IMG/VR virus record: IMGVR_UViG_3300015261_000001
Span: 1 to 64,000 of that record
Reading direction: 5' to 3' (one strand)
Origin: a virus
Length of the DNA stretch: 64,000 bases
Numbering within the stretch: position 1 is the stretch's first letter; every line of letters begins with the position of its first letter. The translations under genes and the position numbers were made by a program. The notes below the pieces were generated by a model. That model did not search any database and was not told the origin of the DNA. It saw only the letters and a list, made by a program, of their open reading frames with translations. Below are positions 18,423 to 26,610 of the stretch, piece by piece.

Positions 18423-19172
18423 TTATTCACCGCCAAGAGGCAAAGTACCAGCAGCCAGTTGGCGAAACATTTCTTTGGCCACTTTCATCGAGATCATGAC
18501 GTTGTCGCTGTTGCCAGCAATGTCATCGGTGGTGGCTTTACGGGCGTTCGGAACCAGGTCAAGACCAATCATGGTTTTGTCAGCCATGTGTGCCTTGTCG
18601 AGAGTTTCCGCCATGTGTTCTTCAAGCATCTTCTTGACGCTGATCTGGTCGGTGCCGGTTTCCGTGATCGCCAGCAGCAGGTTCTTCAGGTACTCAACCA
18701 TGTCGAGGTAGTCGTAGGTTTGAGCAGCTGGTTGTTCGTGCGGATCAGGTGGGAAATCGAACGGTACATCGACCACATCAGACCAGTCGGCTTGACGAGG
18801 ACTGTTAACAATGTTCGCGACCAGAGTAGCGTAGGCAACCTCGTCGAGAATGAACGGACCGCCGATGGTGTCGTAGGCGGCAATCACTGGAGCGGCAACC
18901 GGCTTCAGCAGAATCACCGAACCATAGACGTTGCGCTTGAAGCGATTAATAAAACGATCGAACGTGTGACCGAAGATGTAGTCGATGCCAGGAACCAGTG
19001 GCTCGTTACTTCCTTGACGGAACAACTGGAAGTTGCGAGAGTAAAAAGGTGCTGCTCGTGGAACGAACTCGACTCGTGTACCGACACCGTTCGGCTTGAT
19101 TACTTCGTTGGGGATACGGCAGTCGACACGCTCCTGGAAGGGGTTCCAGCCGTAAACAATTGGTTGTGCCAT
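18423..19172 (-). CDS. Short structural protein sharing the fibre N-terminal domain (paralogue D)
   Basis: The second ATG is preferred (249 residues) because GGAG then has nine-base spacing, like the next gene; an ATG at 19178 is also possible. Residues ~30-75 (RAAPFYSRNFQLFRQGSNEP then GIDYIFGHTF) correspond to the N-terminal domains of paralogues B and C. The helical segment with QISVKKMLEEHMAETLDKAH may mediate assembly. It has no counterpart to their long beta-rich body or C-terminal cap, ending instead in a helical KVAKEMFRQLAAG tail. It may therefore be an adaptor that attaches the large fibres to the baseplate. It is the first gene of the minus-strand fibre operon. Confidence 0.65.
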   Translation of the reverse strand: MAQPIVYGWNPFQERVDCRIPNEVIKPNGVGTRVEFVPRAAPFYSRNFQLFRQGSNEPLVPGIDYIFGHTFDRFINRFKRNVYGSVILLKPVAAPVIAAYDTIGGPFILDEVAYATLVANIVNSPRQADWSDVVDVPFDFPPDPHEQPAAQTYDYLDMVEYLKNLLLAITETGTDQISVKKMLEEHMAETLDKAHMADKTMIGLDLVPNARKATTDDIAGNSDNVMISMKVAKEMFRQLAAGTLPLGGE

Positions 19173-19235
19173 TTTCATCAGCTCCGAAGCGGATGGACGG
19201 GGTATTTTATGATCAATAACCCATACAGATAAAGG

Positions 19236-19247
19236 TTCCTATAGGAA
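19236..19247. promoter_or_regulatory. 12-base palindrome in divergent intergenic region
   Basis: TTCCTATAGGAA is a perfect palindrome in the 121-base gap between the minus-strand fibre operon and the plus-strand gene at 19294. A second CTATAGG follows at once. Both operons must start transcription near here, so this may be an operator or part of a promoter; the sequence does not decide. Confidence 0.3.
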
Positions 19248-19293
19248 ACTATAGGGGCCGGATTTCATAGAATCGCTTAGGAGTTCCGCCCCT

Positions 19294-20532
19294 ATGTACA
19301 CGTATAAAAGGGCTGTTGGTGTTAACCAGCTAGTGCCCAGAGGAGAGGAATTGCTTGATATCAGCTCTTTTCAAACCCAAGCTTTGCCCGGTCAGTTCAG
19401 CCAACTGAAGATCGTGGTGCAGGATGGTTTGTATAAGGCTGAAGTCGCAATCGACATGGCGGACTACATTAACGAGTTCTCCGCTTTCGTTGGGACCATT
19501 CAACAATGGCTCGACACCCAGTCCAACGTACCGCTGAAGACCAGTAACACTCTACCCGGTAACCAGTATCGGTACGTCACCAGTCACGACATCCAGTACA
19601 AATGGTTTACCCTGTTCCCAGGTGATGCTCGTTTGACTGTTGATCGTCAAGCTTACCTTGATACAGCGTCTGCTCCAGATATCCGTGTAATTAAAACGGA
19701 TCGGACTGCTGTGGATTACAGAGCCCTCGCTGAACGCTCCCTGTGGACCATTAACGGCCATTTGGTACGCGCGGTGGGTGATGATGAAGCTTTGTACCTG
19801 TTGAACGCTGGCAAGCATTTCAACGTGAATGACAACATCCACGTGAACAGCCTCAACTTCAACACAGTTTCCAAGCTGAAGACTTACACTCTCAGCAAAG
19901 AAGACATCGAGTTCGATGATCACGACAGCTACAAGTTCCTGCACGTCCGTACCCCTGTCTCCATGAAAGGCAAGACGGTATGGATGAGCATCGGTGGTCG
20001 TCTGTATCTCAACGATGTTGCAACACCAGTCGGTGAGCGTTTGATCGCCATCCATACGGAACAAGTGGATTGGTTCACTCGTATCTTCGACTCGAAAGCG
20101 TTGATTGACCTGTCGGGTGTTATCGACAAAGAACGCGAAGTGGTGGGGAAGAAGTTCTTCTCTACTAAAGAGTTTTGGGAAGCGCTGTTGACCGACCAAT
20201 CAACGTTCTTCATTGTGCTGGACAACCCCAACCTGTTTGTATCGTTGGAACCCATCACAACGTACCGCTATCCCTTTACTTACCACACGGAGGAAACCAA
20301 ACCAATTCCTCTCATGACGGCGAATGGACTGCTGCCGAAATACTTTACGCGCAAGCTGATTAACCGGAGATTGCTAGACACCGATATTGGCATTCAGAAA
20401 CTTTACCTCAATAAAACAACCGGCACCGCTAACGGTGGTGACCTTTATCACGGGTATACCAATCGCTTTGCACCAAGCAAGCTGCACAACGGGTACCTTC
20501 TCTACATTCGCAGTGTGATCCAAAAGGATTAA
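19294..20532 (+). CDS. Virion structural protein, family not recognised
   Basis: The 412-residue protein has TAGGAG ten bases before its ATG. It is soluble and beta-rich with no membrane segment. The N-terminal third has helix-strand alternation (QWLDTQSNVPLKTSNTLPGN), and the centre contains TVWMSIGGRLYLNDVATPVG. It lies immediately downstream of the divergent fibre promoter region and three bases before the candidate lysis genes. The company of tail-fibre genes and absence of enzyme motifs suggest a virion component, but this is inference from position. I do not recognise a homologue. Confidence 0.6.
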   Translation: MYTYKRAVGVNQLVPRGEELLDISSFQTQALPGQFSQLKIVVQDGLYKAEVAIDMADYINEFSAFVGTIQQWLDTQSNVPLKTSNTLPGNQYRYVTSHDIQYKWFTLFPGDARLTVDRQAYLDTASAPDIRVIKTDRTAVDYRALAERSLWTINGHLVRAVGDDEALYLLNAGKHFNVNDNIHVNSLNFNTVSKLKTYTLSKEDIEFDDHDSYKFLHVRTPVSMKGKTVWMSIGGRLYLNDVATPVGERLIAIHTEQVDWFTRIFDSKALIDLSGVIDKEREVVGKKFFSTKEFWEALLTDQSTFFIVLDNPNLFVSLEPITTYRYPFTYHTEETKPIPLMTANGLLPKYFTRKLINRRLLDTDIGIQKLYLNKTTGTANGGDLYHGYTNRFAPSKLHNGYLLYIRSVIQKD

Positions 20533-20535
20533 GCT

Positions 20536-21039
20536 ATGAGCGTAACTAATGAGGGGTCTAGCAAACCCTGGATTCTCTTCGTGTTTCTGTTGTTGATTTT
20601 GGGGGTTGGTGTTGCGAACCTCCTTTGGCCCCGTTCCCCTACTATCTCGGTTGAAGCTGTCGCTGGTATTCAGCAAGCTACAGCCCAGATGGAGCGGGTG
20701 GCGGAAAATGTCGAACGTAGCACGAACGCTATGACCGACTTAAATAAGTCACTGATCTTGCAAATGCGAGATCGAGCAGCCGTGGATGACAAAGGCTATG
20801 AAGACACTCTTAAGAAATATGGCATCGACCTTGGGTTGCCTGCTAGCGGCAGTCTTGCTAACGGGTTGCAGCAACGGACCCTCGATCAAGGAGGGGGATA
20901 CATACCTCCAAGTTCGGGCGCAGCAAATCCAGCTGGACAGTTACCGCAATCAAGCGAAAGCAGCACAGGCCGGGTTGACAGAAGTAATCCCGGAGCTAAA
21001 GAGCTACCCAGCGGAAATGCCCCCAAGCCACCTCAATAG
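20536..21039 (+). CDS. Candidate inner-membrane spanin (Rz-like)
   Basis: The 167-residue protein has one N-terminal membrane helix (residues 12-31, WILFVFLLLILGVGVANLLW) after a short polar start. A periplasmic helical segment (residues ~40-90) is followed by a Pro/Gly/Ser-rich tail. A lipoprotein gene begins inside it in the +1 frame and continues past its stop, the overlapping arrangement typical of Rz/Rz1 spanin pairs of phages of Gram-negative hosts. These proteins fuse the inner and outer membranes at the end of lysis. AAGGA lies nine bases before the ATG. A plain single-pass membrane protein is the alternative; sequence similarity in spanins is poor, so the call rests on architecture. 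Confidence 0.6.
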   Translation: MSVTNEGSSKPWILFVFLLLILGVGVANLLWPRSPTISVEAVAGIQQATAQMERVAENVERSTNAMTDLNKSLILQMRDRAAVDDKGYEDTLKKYGIDLGLPASGSLANGLQQRTLDQGGGYIPPSSGAANPAGQLPQSSESSTGRVDRSNPGAKELPSGNAPKPPQ

Positions 21040-21259
21040 CCTGATCGGCTTTTTGGAGGCTAATGACTGCACGGAACCGCAGTTGTCACTTCAAGTAAAG
21101 GAGAACTGCTATCGTGTAACCCGTGTGTTGCTCATCAACGCCACTCGGGAGCTAGACAAAACCAGTGCGACTCTATACGCCGGGCAGCGTACGATCGCGC
21201 AGTTGATCGACAACATCAATATGTTGGTCAACAGTCTCGATGCAAATACAAAGAAGTGA
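20786..21259 (+). CDS. Candidate outer-membrane lipoprotein spanin (Rz1-like), out of frame with 20536-21039
   Basis: The 157-residue protein begins with a signal sequence and lipobox (MASTLGCLLAAVLLTGCSN; Cys28 would be the lipidated residue after LLTG), so it should be anchored in the outer membrane. The mature part is largely helical (DTYLQVRAQQIQLDSYRNQA...). It is longer and less proline-rich than the classical Rz1 of lambda. The first 254 bases overlap the candidate inner-membrane spanin in another frame. In-frame ATGs at codons 5 and 12 are alternative starts; all keep the lipobox. The strong lipobox plus overlap support the spanin reading; another secreted lipoprotein remains possible. 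Confidence 0.6.
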   Translation: MTKAMKTLLRNMASTLGCLLAAVLLTGCSNGPSIKEGDTYLQVRAQQIQLDSYRNQAKAAQAGLTEVIPELKSYPAEMPPSHLNSLIGFLEANDCTEPQLSLQVKENCYRVTRVLLINATRELDKTSATLYAGQRTIAQLIDNINMLVNSLDANTKK

Positions 21260-21275
21260 CAGATGACGTACAGTA

Positions 21276-21308
21276 ACCCTCCCGTTCCCCACAAGGGAAC
21301 GGGAGGGT
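21276..21308. terminator. Strong terminator between converging lysis genes
   Basis: A perfect 14-base-pair stem starting ACCCTCCCGTTCCC closes a CACAA loop. It sits between the stops at 21259 (plus) and 21320 (minus) and is followed by GTTTTT on the plus strand, so it mainly serves the plus-strand genes. Confidence 0.85.
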
Positions 21309-21319
21309 ATACATGTTTT

Positions 21320-21721
21320 TCATTGCTCTTGTTCTTGCTTCGGCGCAGGTACAACTTTAACTTCATCGGTAGCCAGTACAGCAGCCATGCGATTCCGTAC
21401 CTTACCGCTGACCCCTTTGATCTGCATGATCGTAGAGATCGTTTTGCTGGAGTTCATGAACGTCCACGAACAGATCACCGGACCCACCACCATGATGAAC
21501 ATGGAAGTTTCACTAGGCCAGATCTTGTTCGCCGTAACCGATACAAAGATCGTGTACGAGTTGAACACACCCATGACACACACCACCAGTACAGCAAAGA
21601 TGCCGCCGATGTTGCGCAGCGCTACGGACCATGGACCAAACAGTTCACGTTCCAAACCACCTTGGGTGGGTGTAACAACAGTTGGATCTACCTCCGCCTC
21701 ATCGTTTACGTTCGTGCTCAT
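21320..21721 (-). CDS. Two-helix membrane protein, candidate holin
   Basis: I start at MSTNVNDEAE (133 residues). Residues ~39-61 (GGIFAVLVVCVMGVFNSYTIFV) and ~73-90 (SMFIMVVGPVICSWTFMN) form two membrane helices. The N-terminus is acidic, and the C-terminus is charged and ends in PAPKQEQEQ. A small protein with two closely spaced helices and a charged tail, encoded tail-to-tail with the candidate spanins, fits a holin that permeabilises the inner membrane. An upstream ATG at 21736 is the alternative start. The first 23 bases overlap the end of the RuvC-like gene. No endolysin is visible in the window, and other small membrane proteins could look alike. Confidence 0.5.
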   Translation of the reverse strand: MSTNVNDEAEVDPTVVTPTQGGLERELFGPWSVALRNIGGIFAVLVVCVMGVFNSYTIFVSVTANKIWPSETSMFIMVVGPVICSWTFMNSSKTISTIMQIKGVSGKVRNRMAAVLATDEVKVVPAPKQEQEQ

Positions 21722-22307
21722 CGGGAAAGACCCCATAATGTCTTGCAATCTGCTCACAACGGTAAAGCGTGATTGCTCCACTATCAGCGGAGTGTTCGTC
21801 CGCCAGAGAGATATCAATCTCACCAGCATCTAACCACGGGTAGTCCATTACGCCCTTGTGAACATCTTCTTTCTTTGATCCCGGGAAGTCAGCACCAACT
21901 ACCTGCTTGGCCAACCGGGGTAATACGTACGACAGGTGTAGGTCGTTTTTACTGCACGCTTGACACAGCATGGACACCACCTGAATCAATTGCTTGAAAG
22001 TCAGGGGCGACATACCGAGGAAGTTATCTTCGCAAATGCCAGTGTCTGGTTCAAAGATCTGAATCAGTGTATCAGCGGAACGCATCATCGCATAACTGCG
22101 CGCCGCTACACTGGTTCCGGCTGTGTCGTCAAATTGCTTGGGAATGTCATAAAGCGCTTTATCACCGAAGATGGTGTTCATGTACAGAAGCTTAAATGGT
22201 TCAGGCTTCGTGATGTTCACGTCCATGACACTCACCCCCATGCACGAGGTACTCGGGTCAATCCCAAGTACCCGTACATAGTCGGGGGATTTCACGATTT
22301 CAAACAC
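21699..22307 (-). CDS. RuvC-like Holliday-junction resolvase
   Basis: The 202-residue protein shows the RuvC/RNase H-fold layout of acidic residues. LGIDPSTSCMGVSV carries Asp17 in the first strand, TGICEDNFLGMSP carries Glu93, and LADEHSADSGAI supplies Asp170 and Asp175 near the C-terminus. RuvC-type enzymes cut four-way DNA junctions and in phages resolve branched replication DNA before packaging. The start is a GTG with AAAGGG upstream and overlaps the previous gene by 16 bases, so translation is probably coupled. The neighbours are structural, so expression may be late, when packaging needs debranched DNA. Confidence 0.8.
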   Translation of the reverse strand: MFEIVKSPDYVRVLGIDPSTSCMGVSVMDVNITKPEPFKLLYMNTIFGDKALYDIPKQFDDTAGTSVAARSYAMMRSADTLIQIFEPDTGICEDNFLGMSPLTFKQLIQVVSMLCQACSKNDLHLSYVLPRLAKQVVGADFPGSKKEDVHKGVMDYPWLDAGEIDISLADEHSADSGAITLYRCEQIARHYGVFPDEHERKR

Positions 22308-22906
22308 AGGTACCCTTTCTGGTTACCGTTATGAAAGCGGAGGACCGCAATCATCGGGGAGAAATCGACCAGGAACTCATCCGGTACATCCAGGCTGTGG
22401 CCCTTATACACCAGTTCGAATCCCGCCGTACTCAGTTCAGCAAACGTACCCGACATCCAGCGCCCCAACACGTTGTGCTCGGTCAGAAGGGTTGCCAGCT
22501 TCCAAGCGATAGTGTTGTCGCCATCCATCGGGTAAGTGTTACCAGAACCCAACTCATCGAGGAAGGTGATTTCTTCTGCGCTATCCAACTGCACAGAAGG
22601 AGCCATCCACGCGTGTTTCTCAGTTGGGTTAGTCAGAGGGTTCCACAGCGACATCATGGCAGGTGTTGCCACTGTGTTACTTCTGGCTTTGTTCACAAAA
22701 CGAATTACAACTTCCCCGGTGGTTTTATCCGATACTTCCAACACCAATTGACCATCCGGGGTTTTGTACGCTTGAGAGTTGATGTAATCCTCAGCGTCCA
22801 AATCAGTTTGGTAGAACTGATTAGCAAGGGCAAGTGCTTCTGCCGTCACCATCTGTTCAGTCAGGGGAAGATGGACGTCCCCCTGAAGAATCTCGGGAAT
22901 GCTCAT
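22292..22906 (-). CDS. Unknown protein, possibly virion-associated
   Basis: The 204-residue protein is acidic and mixed alpha/beta with no membrane segment or catalytic motif I can identify. A short central stretch (KLATLLTEHNVLGRWMSGTF) is helical and the C-terminus is strand-rich. The ATG has GTAGG upstream and lies 2 bases after the stop of the structural gene at 22909, while its own end overlaps the RuvC-like start. The tight spacing implies one operon. I do not recognise the family. Confidence 0.55.
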   Translation of the reverse strand: MSIPEILQGDVHLPLTEQMVTAEALALANQFYQTDLDAEDYINSQAYKTPDGQLVLEVSDKTTGEVVIRFVNKARSNTVATPAMMSLWNPLTNPTEKHAWMAPSVQLDSAEEITFLDELGSGNTYPMDGDNTIAWKLATLLTEHNVLGRWMSGTFAELSTAGFELVYKGHSLDVPDEFLVDFSPMIAVLRFHNGNQKGYLCLKS

Positions 22907-22908
22907 AC

Positions 22909-23856
22909 TCAGTTACCTACGCCAACAGCTGGTTGAGTGGAGTTGGTGTGCAGCAACATTGGCACACTGGCGCCGTGGTCGAAAGCCTGTTGGATCTTGA
23001 CATTGGTCAAGGCGTTACGGCCGTCGCGTTCGGTGACATAGTGAGCAAAGATTGCGCTCATGACTTCGGTGTACTGGATCGAACCGCCGCCGCCGATCTC
23101 GCCACGGTTCTCGGTATCGATACCCCAGGCTACACCCACTTCGTTGATCGATGCGTAACTCGCGTCGTTGTAATAGATTTTGCACGCCAGCGAGATTTCA
23201 CGGAGGTCAGCTTGAGTCAGCGAGCAGTCCAGGATGGCGGAACTGTTCACGTATTCGTTGCTGATAGGCACAGAGCCTTCGCTGGTGAAGTCCACAGGCT
23301 GTGGGTTCTCCAGGTCGTCCTTACGGTGGATGTAAGGTTTCACATCCTCCAGACCGGTCACAGGGTCACGGGTGATCTTGTTCTCGGTTGGGTTGTAGCT
23401 GTCGAAGTTGATCAGCTTCAGCCAATAGAAGGCATAAGGGATGCCGTTACGCTCTTCAACAGTACGCATGCGGAACTGCAAGCGGTTGAAGTTGTCGAGG
23501 TCGTTGTCGATCGGCCGGCAGATGAACGGCACCGCAGTGAAGAGGTTGGCGTCGATCGGCTGGTGCTGGTTGACCTTCAGCTTGGAAACACCGCGACTGT
23601 CTTTACCGTCGCAGTTGGAGCCACGCACACCAATACCGAAGTATTTCAGGTAGAAGTCGCGGCTGTTCTTCTGACCGAGCGATTCGTCAGCCAGAACTTT
23701 GTACAGTTCGTTCAACGTGGTGTATTGCGGAACCACGAATGGTCGGCCGGTAGCCACGCACTTGTTGATCAGGTTGCCGATCATCGTGTTCGTAACGGTT
23801 TGCGCCGGCACTTCGGAACGGTTCTGATCTTGCAATTCGTTGGCGGAAAGTGTCAT
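22909..23856 (-). CDS. Probable virion structural protein
   Basis: The 315-residue protein starts at an ATG with AGGA upstream. It is soluble, with no signal peptide and no catalytic motif, and has many aromatic and Asp/Asn residues in loops (YWLKLINFDSYNPTENK; KIYYNDASYASINEVGVAWG). The C-terminal part contains an invariant-looking GEIGGGGSIQYTEV turn. The arrangement with the surrounding minus-strand genes and the abundance-type codon use (few rare codons) suggest a virion protein, but I do not recognise a specific counterpart. Confidence 0.6.
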   Translation of the reverse strand: MTLSANELQDQNRSEVPAQTVTNTMIGNLINKCVATGRPFVVPQYTTLNELYKVLADESLGQKNSRDFYLKYFGIGVRGSNCDGKDSRGVSKLKVNQHQPIDANLFTAVPFICRPIDNDLDNFNRLQFRMRTVEERNGIPYAFYWLKLINFDSYNPTENKITRDPVTGLEDVKPYIHRKDDLENPQPVDFTSEGSVPISNEYVNSSAILDCSLTQADLREISLACKIYYNDASYASINEVGVAWGIDTENRGEIGGGGSIQYTEVMSAIFAHYVTERDGRNALTNVKIQQAFDHGASVPMLLHTNSTQPAVGVGN

Positions 23857-23865
23857 GAAGTTGTC

Positions 23866-24267
23866 CTATTTAAAACTCATAGAAAAAGAGTGCTTAAAGC
23901 GCATAGAATTTGACGAACTGACCACTATCACCGAATTGGTTTTAATGACCAGTTGTCCAATGTCTGTTGGAAGCATCCCGAGGTTAGTCCAGCGGTTGAA
24001 CCAGCTAGCAATGCCATCCTTGTTGATTGCTGCGGTGTCGTACTTGAACTGTTCCTCAAGTTGCAGCGACTTGTAGTCGGTATACAGTCCGAGATCGATC
24101 CGGTCTTGTTCGTAGCGAGTAGCCTGAACCAGCGGACCAGACATCACGAAAATGGCATTCCCCGTCTTAGGATTCCGTTCCTGGTAATCGACGTTAATAA
24201 GCAGCACAACGGGGAGACCCTTGATCCGGCAGAAGTCTTCTTTGACTAACCGAAGCTCCTTACTCAT
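23866..24267 (-). CDS. Small protein of unknown function
   Basis: The 133-residue protein has AAGG nine bases before its ATG and overlaps the stop of the next upstream gene by four bases (ATGA), a sign of translational coupling. The N-terminal half has beta strands (KGLPVVLLINVDYQERNP) and the C-terminal end is Ser/Phe-rich (NSMRFKHSFSMSFK). No family is recognised. Its coupling to the 775-residue protein suggests that the two act together in the virion. Confidence 0.55.
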   Translation of the reverse strand: MSKELRLVKEDFCRIKGLPVVLLINVDYQERNPKTGNAIFVMSGPLVQATRYEQDRIDLGLYTDYKSLQLEEQFKYDTAAINKDGIASWFNRWTNLGMLPTDIGQLVIKTNSVIVVSSSNSMRFKHSFSMSFK

Positions 24268-26591
24268 TGCTCACCTTCTCTCGGTATGAACTTCAACCGA
24301 CTGTAATTAGTGTTGGAACCAATTTTGCTCTTATCCAACTCGTCATAACGAAGGCGACCATAATCAGTTTCCGGGATAGTCCGATCCAAGTTCGGGTAGA
24401 ACAACCGACCGTACTGGGTTGGAGGCACGATGTAATCCAGATCAGGATATTCCAGGCGACCATAATCGGTTTCTGGCAGACCCAGCTGATCAGGTGGCAA
24501 CACACGGAAGTACGAATCGTCAATGATCTTGATCGCGTAGTCAGCGAGGTTCGTCGAGAGGTCAACCCGTTTGAAGTCATCCTCAATAACGATCACTGCA
24601 AAGTTATCCGCATCCCGGCTAGCGATGATCCGCCCAGTTTCCCGGATATCCGACAGAGAGGTTACCCCGCGGATGCCATCCATGTTGTTGCCGATGTCCA
24701 AGATCGCCGAAGTCATATCAGCGTAGGACCCGTTACCCGGACCTGTCCAGCGACTGTCACCAACGAACATCTCGTTGTAGAGTTCGGTCAAGTCAGTGCC
24801 GTCATCCATTTCACGAATGGTGTGGATGGTGTACGACGACAAGCGCATCATGATGTCAATCAGCGCATTCTGCTTAATCCGCAACGATGGGTTCGTGCTG
24901 CTATCCCAACCAGTGACGCGCTTAAAGATCTCCCAAGCAAAGTTACGGGCTTCCTCCGGGGTATACTCCTCGAAGAAGAACTCATAGCGGTCTAGAAGCT
25001 CCTTATACGTCGTTGCGTCGGTCAAGTAGGCAACGCCCGACTCATACATCATGTCGACGGTATGCTGCACTCTAGCGCGCTTGTTGAGGTCGTAGAACTG
25101 GGCGTACAGTTTCTTGTGTTTCCACATGATTCCATACACTTCATCGCTGTACGACATCAGGTATTCCGGCGAGATAAAGATCTGCGGCGGAATCCACAAG
25201 TTGCGAATGTCGTAAGCAAGGAAAGGCTTGATGAACTCAGGCCCGCCAATGTCAATCAACTGCTCAACGGTCGGAGGGACCACCTTCAGCACGTTCTGGT
25301 AATACGCCGGGCAGATGTGATCCTTGGCCTGATCTCGTGAAAGGTCAGTCAAGTAACGCCAGATGTAATACGCGTCTCCAACAGGCAACCGCACTTGCTT
25401 GCCGTTCTTGGGATCGGTAACCAGAATGCGACCTTTATAGTAACCTTTGGCCGCCAGATAAACCCAGTTGTTGAACGTAACAGACATCTTGGTATCAGCA
25501 TGTCGGTTCGTGTAGTCCATCATCTTGGATTCGAGTGCTTTGGTTGGCAACTCCGAGTGCAGGCTGAATGTACCCTTCTTCAGGGCGTCGTCGTACCAAA
25601 TAGCACTTTGATCGAAGTTCTCCTTCGCCAGACTCTGTTGTTTCAGAATCATTTGACTGGTGTCGATATAGCTTGGTGTGCGGCCGTACTCTTCCAACAG
25701 GTTAAGCTGGAGTTTACGGTACATCGGTGTTGGTGTCAGTACTTCTACCTGAGTCTCGGTATTCCCTACCATGTCGTACTTGGCCAACGGGATGCTAGCG
25801 TGGGTCAACAGGTTATCTTGCAAAAGACCGAAGGTGAACTGCGCGCCAGGGTTATTCTTGAGCCATGCGATGTTGCGGTACAGCCACATGATCTGGTAGC
25901 GACTGAGACTGGCTTTGTACTTGGAGAAATCACCGTACGAGTCGATGCGACTCCAAATATAGAAGTCATGCGCATACCGCGTACCTTCCGCCTCATGACG
26001 AATTACACAGATAGCCTTAATGACGTCTGCATAAAGCTGCATAATGCCTATAGGCAGCATCAGGTTGTCTGTGAAGCGGTATTCGTGATCAAAGATCTGA
26101 CCAACCAACGAATAGATGGTTTCTTGCAGTTGGGGGATCAATTGATCCTCGTTCCACAGAACCAGCGACTTGTTGTATTTTAGGATCTTATAGTCATCCG
26201 CCTCGATGGTCTCCTCGTAAGGGATCGGTGCGAGAATGCCTCGTACAAGATCTACCTGACCCGGATACTTTTCAACGATGCGGTTAAACCAGTAGCCGCC
26301 CGCCGAGTACTCTCGGAAGGTGGCCAAATGGGTAATCATATTCTGTTTGTTGAAGATGATTTCATCGCCAGTGTCAATCGAGACAATGGTCATGATTTCA
26401 TCGGTAGGGTGGTAATCCCCGTTCATGTTCATGTAATAGCGCCAAGTGCGCTTGTCACTGCTTACGGGATATCCAGCAGCTTGCTGGACGTTGTTGTCCC
26501 GAATTGCAATGGCCTCCATCTTGATGACCATCGTTCTCGCTAAGCGAAAGACGTCAGTCATATATGCATTGAATTCAATATTGTCCATAAT
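24264..26591 (-). CDS. Large structural protein with C-terminal YGRL repeats
   Basis: The longer frame is not used because it would read through the start of the divergent portal gene. The first sensible ATG is at 26591 (MDNIEFNAYM), giving 775 residues. The protein is rich in aromatic residues with mixed helices and no recognised enzyme motif. Its last ~75 residues hold about four copies of a ~20-residue unit built on ETDYGRLEYPDLDY. The start codon lies only 19 bases from the start of the portal candidate on the other strand. A virion role, perhaps at the head-tail junction or baseplate, is inferred from its neighbours. Confidence 0.65.
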   Translation of the reverse strand: MMDNIEFNAYMTDVFRLARTMVIKMEAIAIRDNNVQQAAGYPVSSDKRTWRYYMNMNGDYHPTDEIMTIVSIDTGDEIIFNKQNMITHLATFREYSAGGYWFNRIVEKYPGQVDLVRGILAPIPYEETIEADDYKILKYNKSLVLWNEDQLIPQLQETIYSLVGQIFDHEYRFTDNLMLPIGIMQLYADVIKAICVIRHEAEGTRYAHDFYIWSRIDSYGDFSKYKASLSRYQIMWLYRNIAWLKNNPGAQFTFGLLQDNLLTHASIPLAKYDMVGNTETQVEVLTPTPMYRKLQLNLLEEYGRTPSYIDTSQMILKQQSLAKENFDQSAIWYDDALKKGTFSLHSELPTKALESKMMDYTNRHADTKMSVTFNNWVYLAAKGYYKGRILVTDPKNGKQVRLPVGDAYYIWRYLTDLSRDQAKDHICPAYYQNVLKVVPPTVEQLIDIGGPEFIKPFLAYDIRNLWIPPQIFISPEYLMSYSDEVYGIMWKHKKLYAQFYDLNKRARVQHTVDMMYESGVAYLTDATTYKELLDRYEFFFEEYTPEEARNFAWEIFKRVTGWDSSTNPSLRIKQNALIDIMMRLSSYTIHTIREMDDGTDLTELYNEMFVGDSRWTGPGNGSYADMTSAILDIGNNMDGIRGVTSLSDIRETGRIIASRDADNFAVIVIEDDFKRVDLSTNLADYAIKIIDDSYFRVLPPDQLGLPETDYGRLEYPDLDYIVPPTQYGRLFYPNLDRTIPETDYGRLRYDELDKSKIGSNTNYSRLKFIPREGEQ
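24285..24495 (-). repeat. Tandem ~20-residue coding repeats
   Basis: At the end of the 775-residue protein the units PETDYGRLEYPDLD, PPTQYGRLFYPNLD, PETDYGRLRYDELD and NTNYSRLKF follow each other. At DNA level CGACCATAATC recurs with the same period. Such repeats often form a binding surface for a multimeric partner. Confidence 0.75.
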
Positions 26592-26610
26592 TCGCTCGAA
26601 GAGGTTAAGA

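Noticed and set aside
26446-26610. Upstream extension of the portal gene to 26446
   Set aside because: It overlaps the divergent gene; the ATG at 26611 has a good GAGG site and begins a sensible protein.
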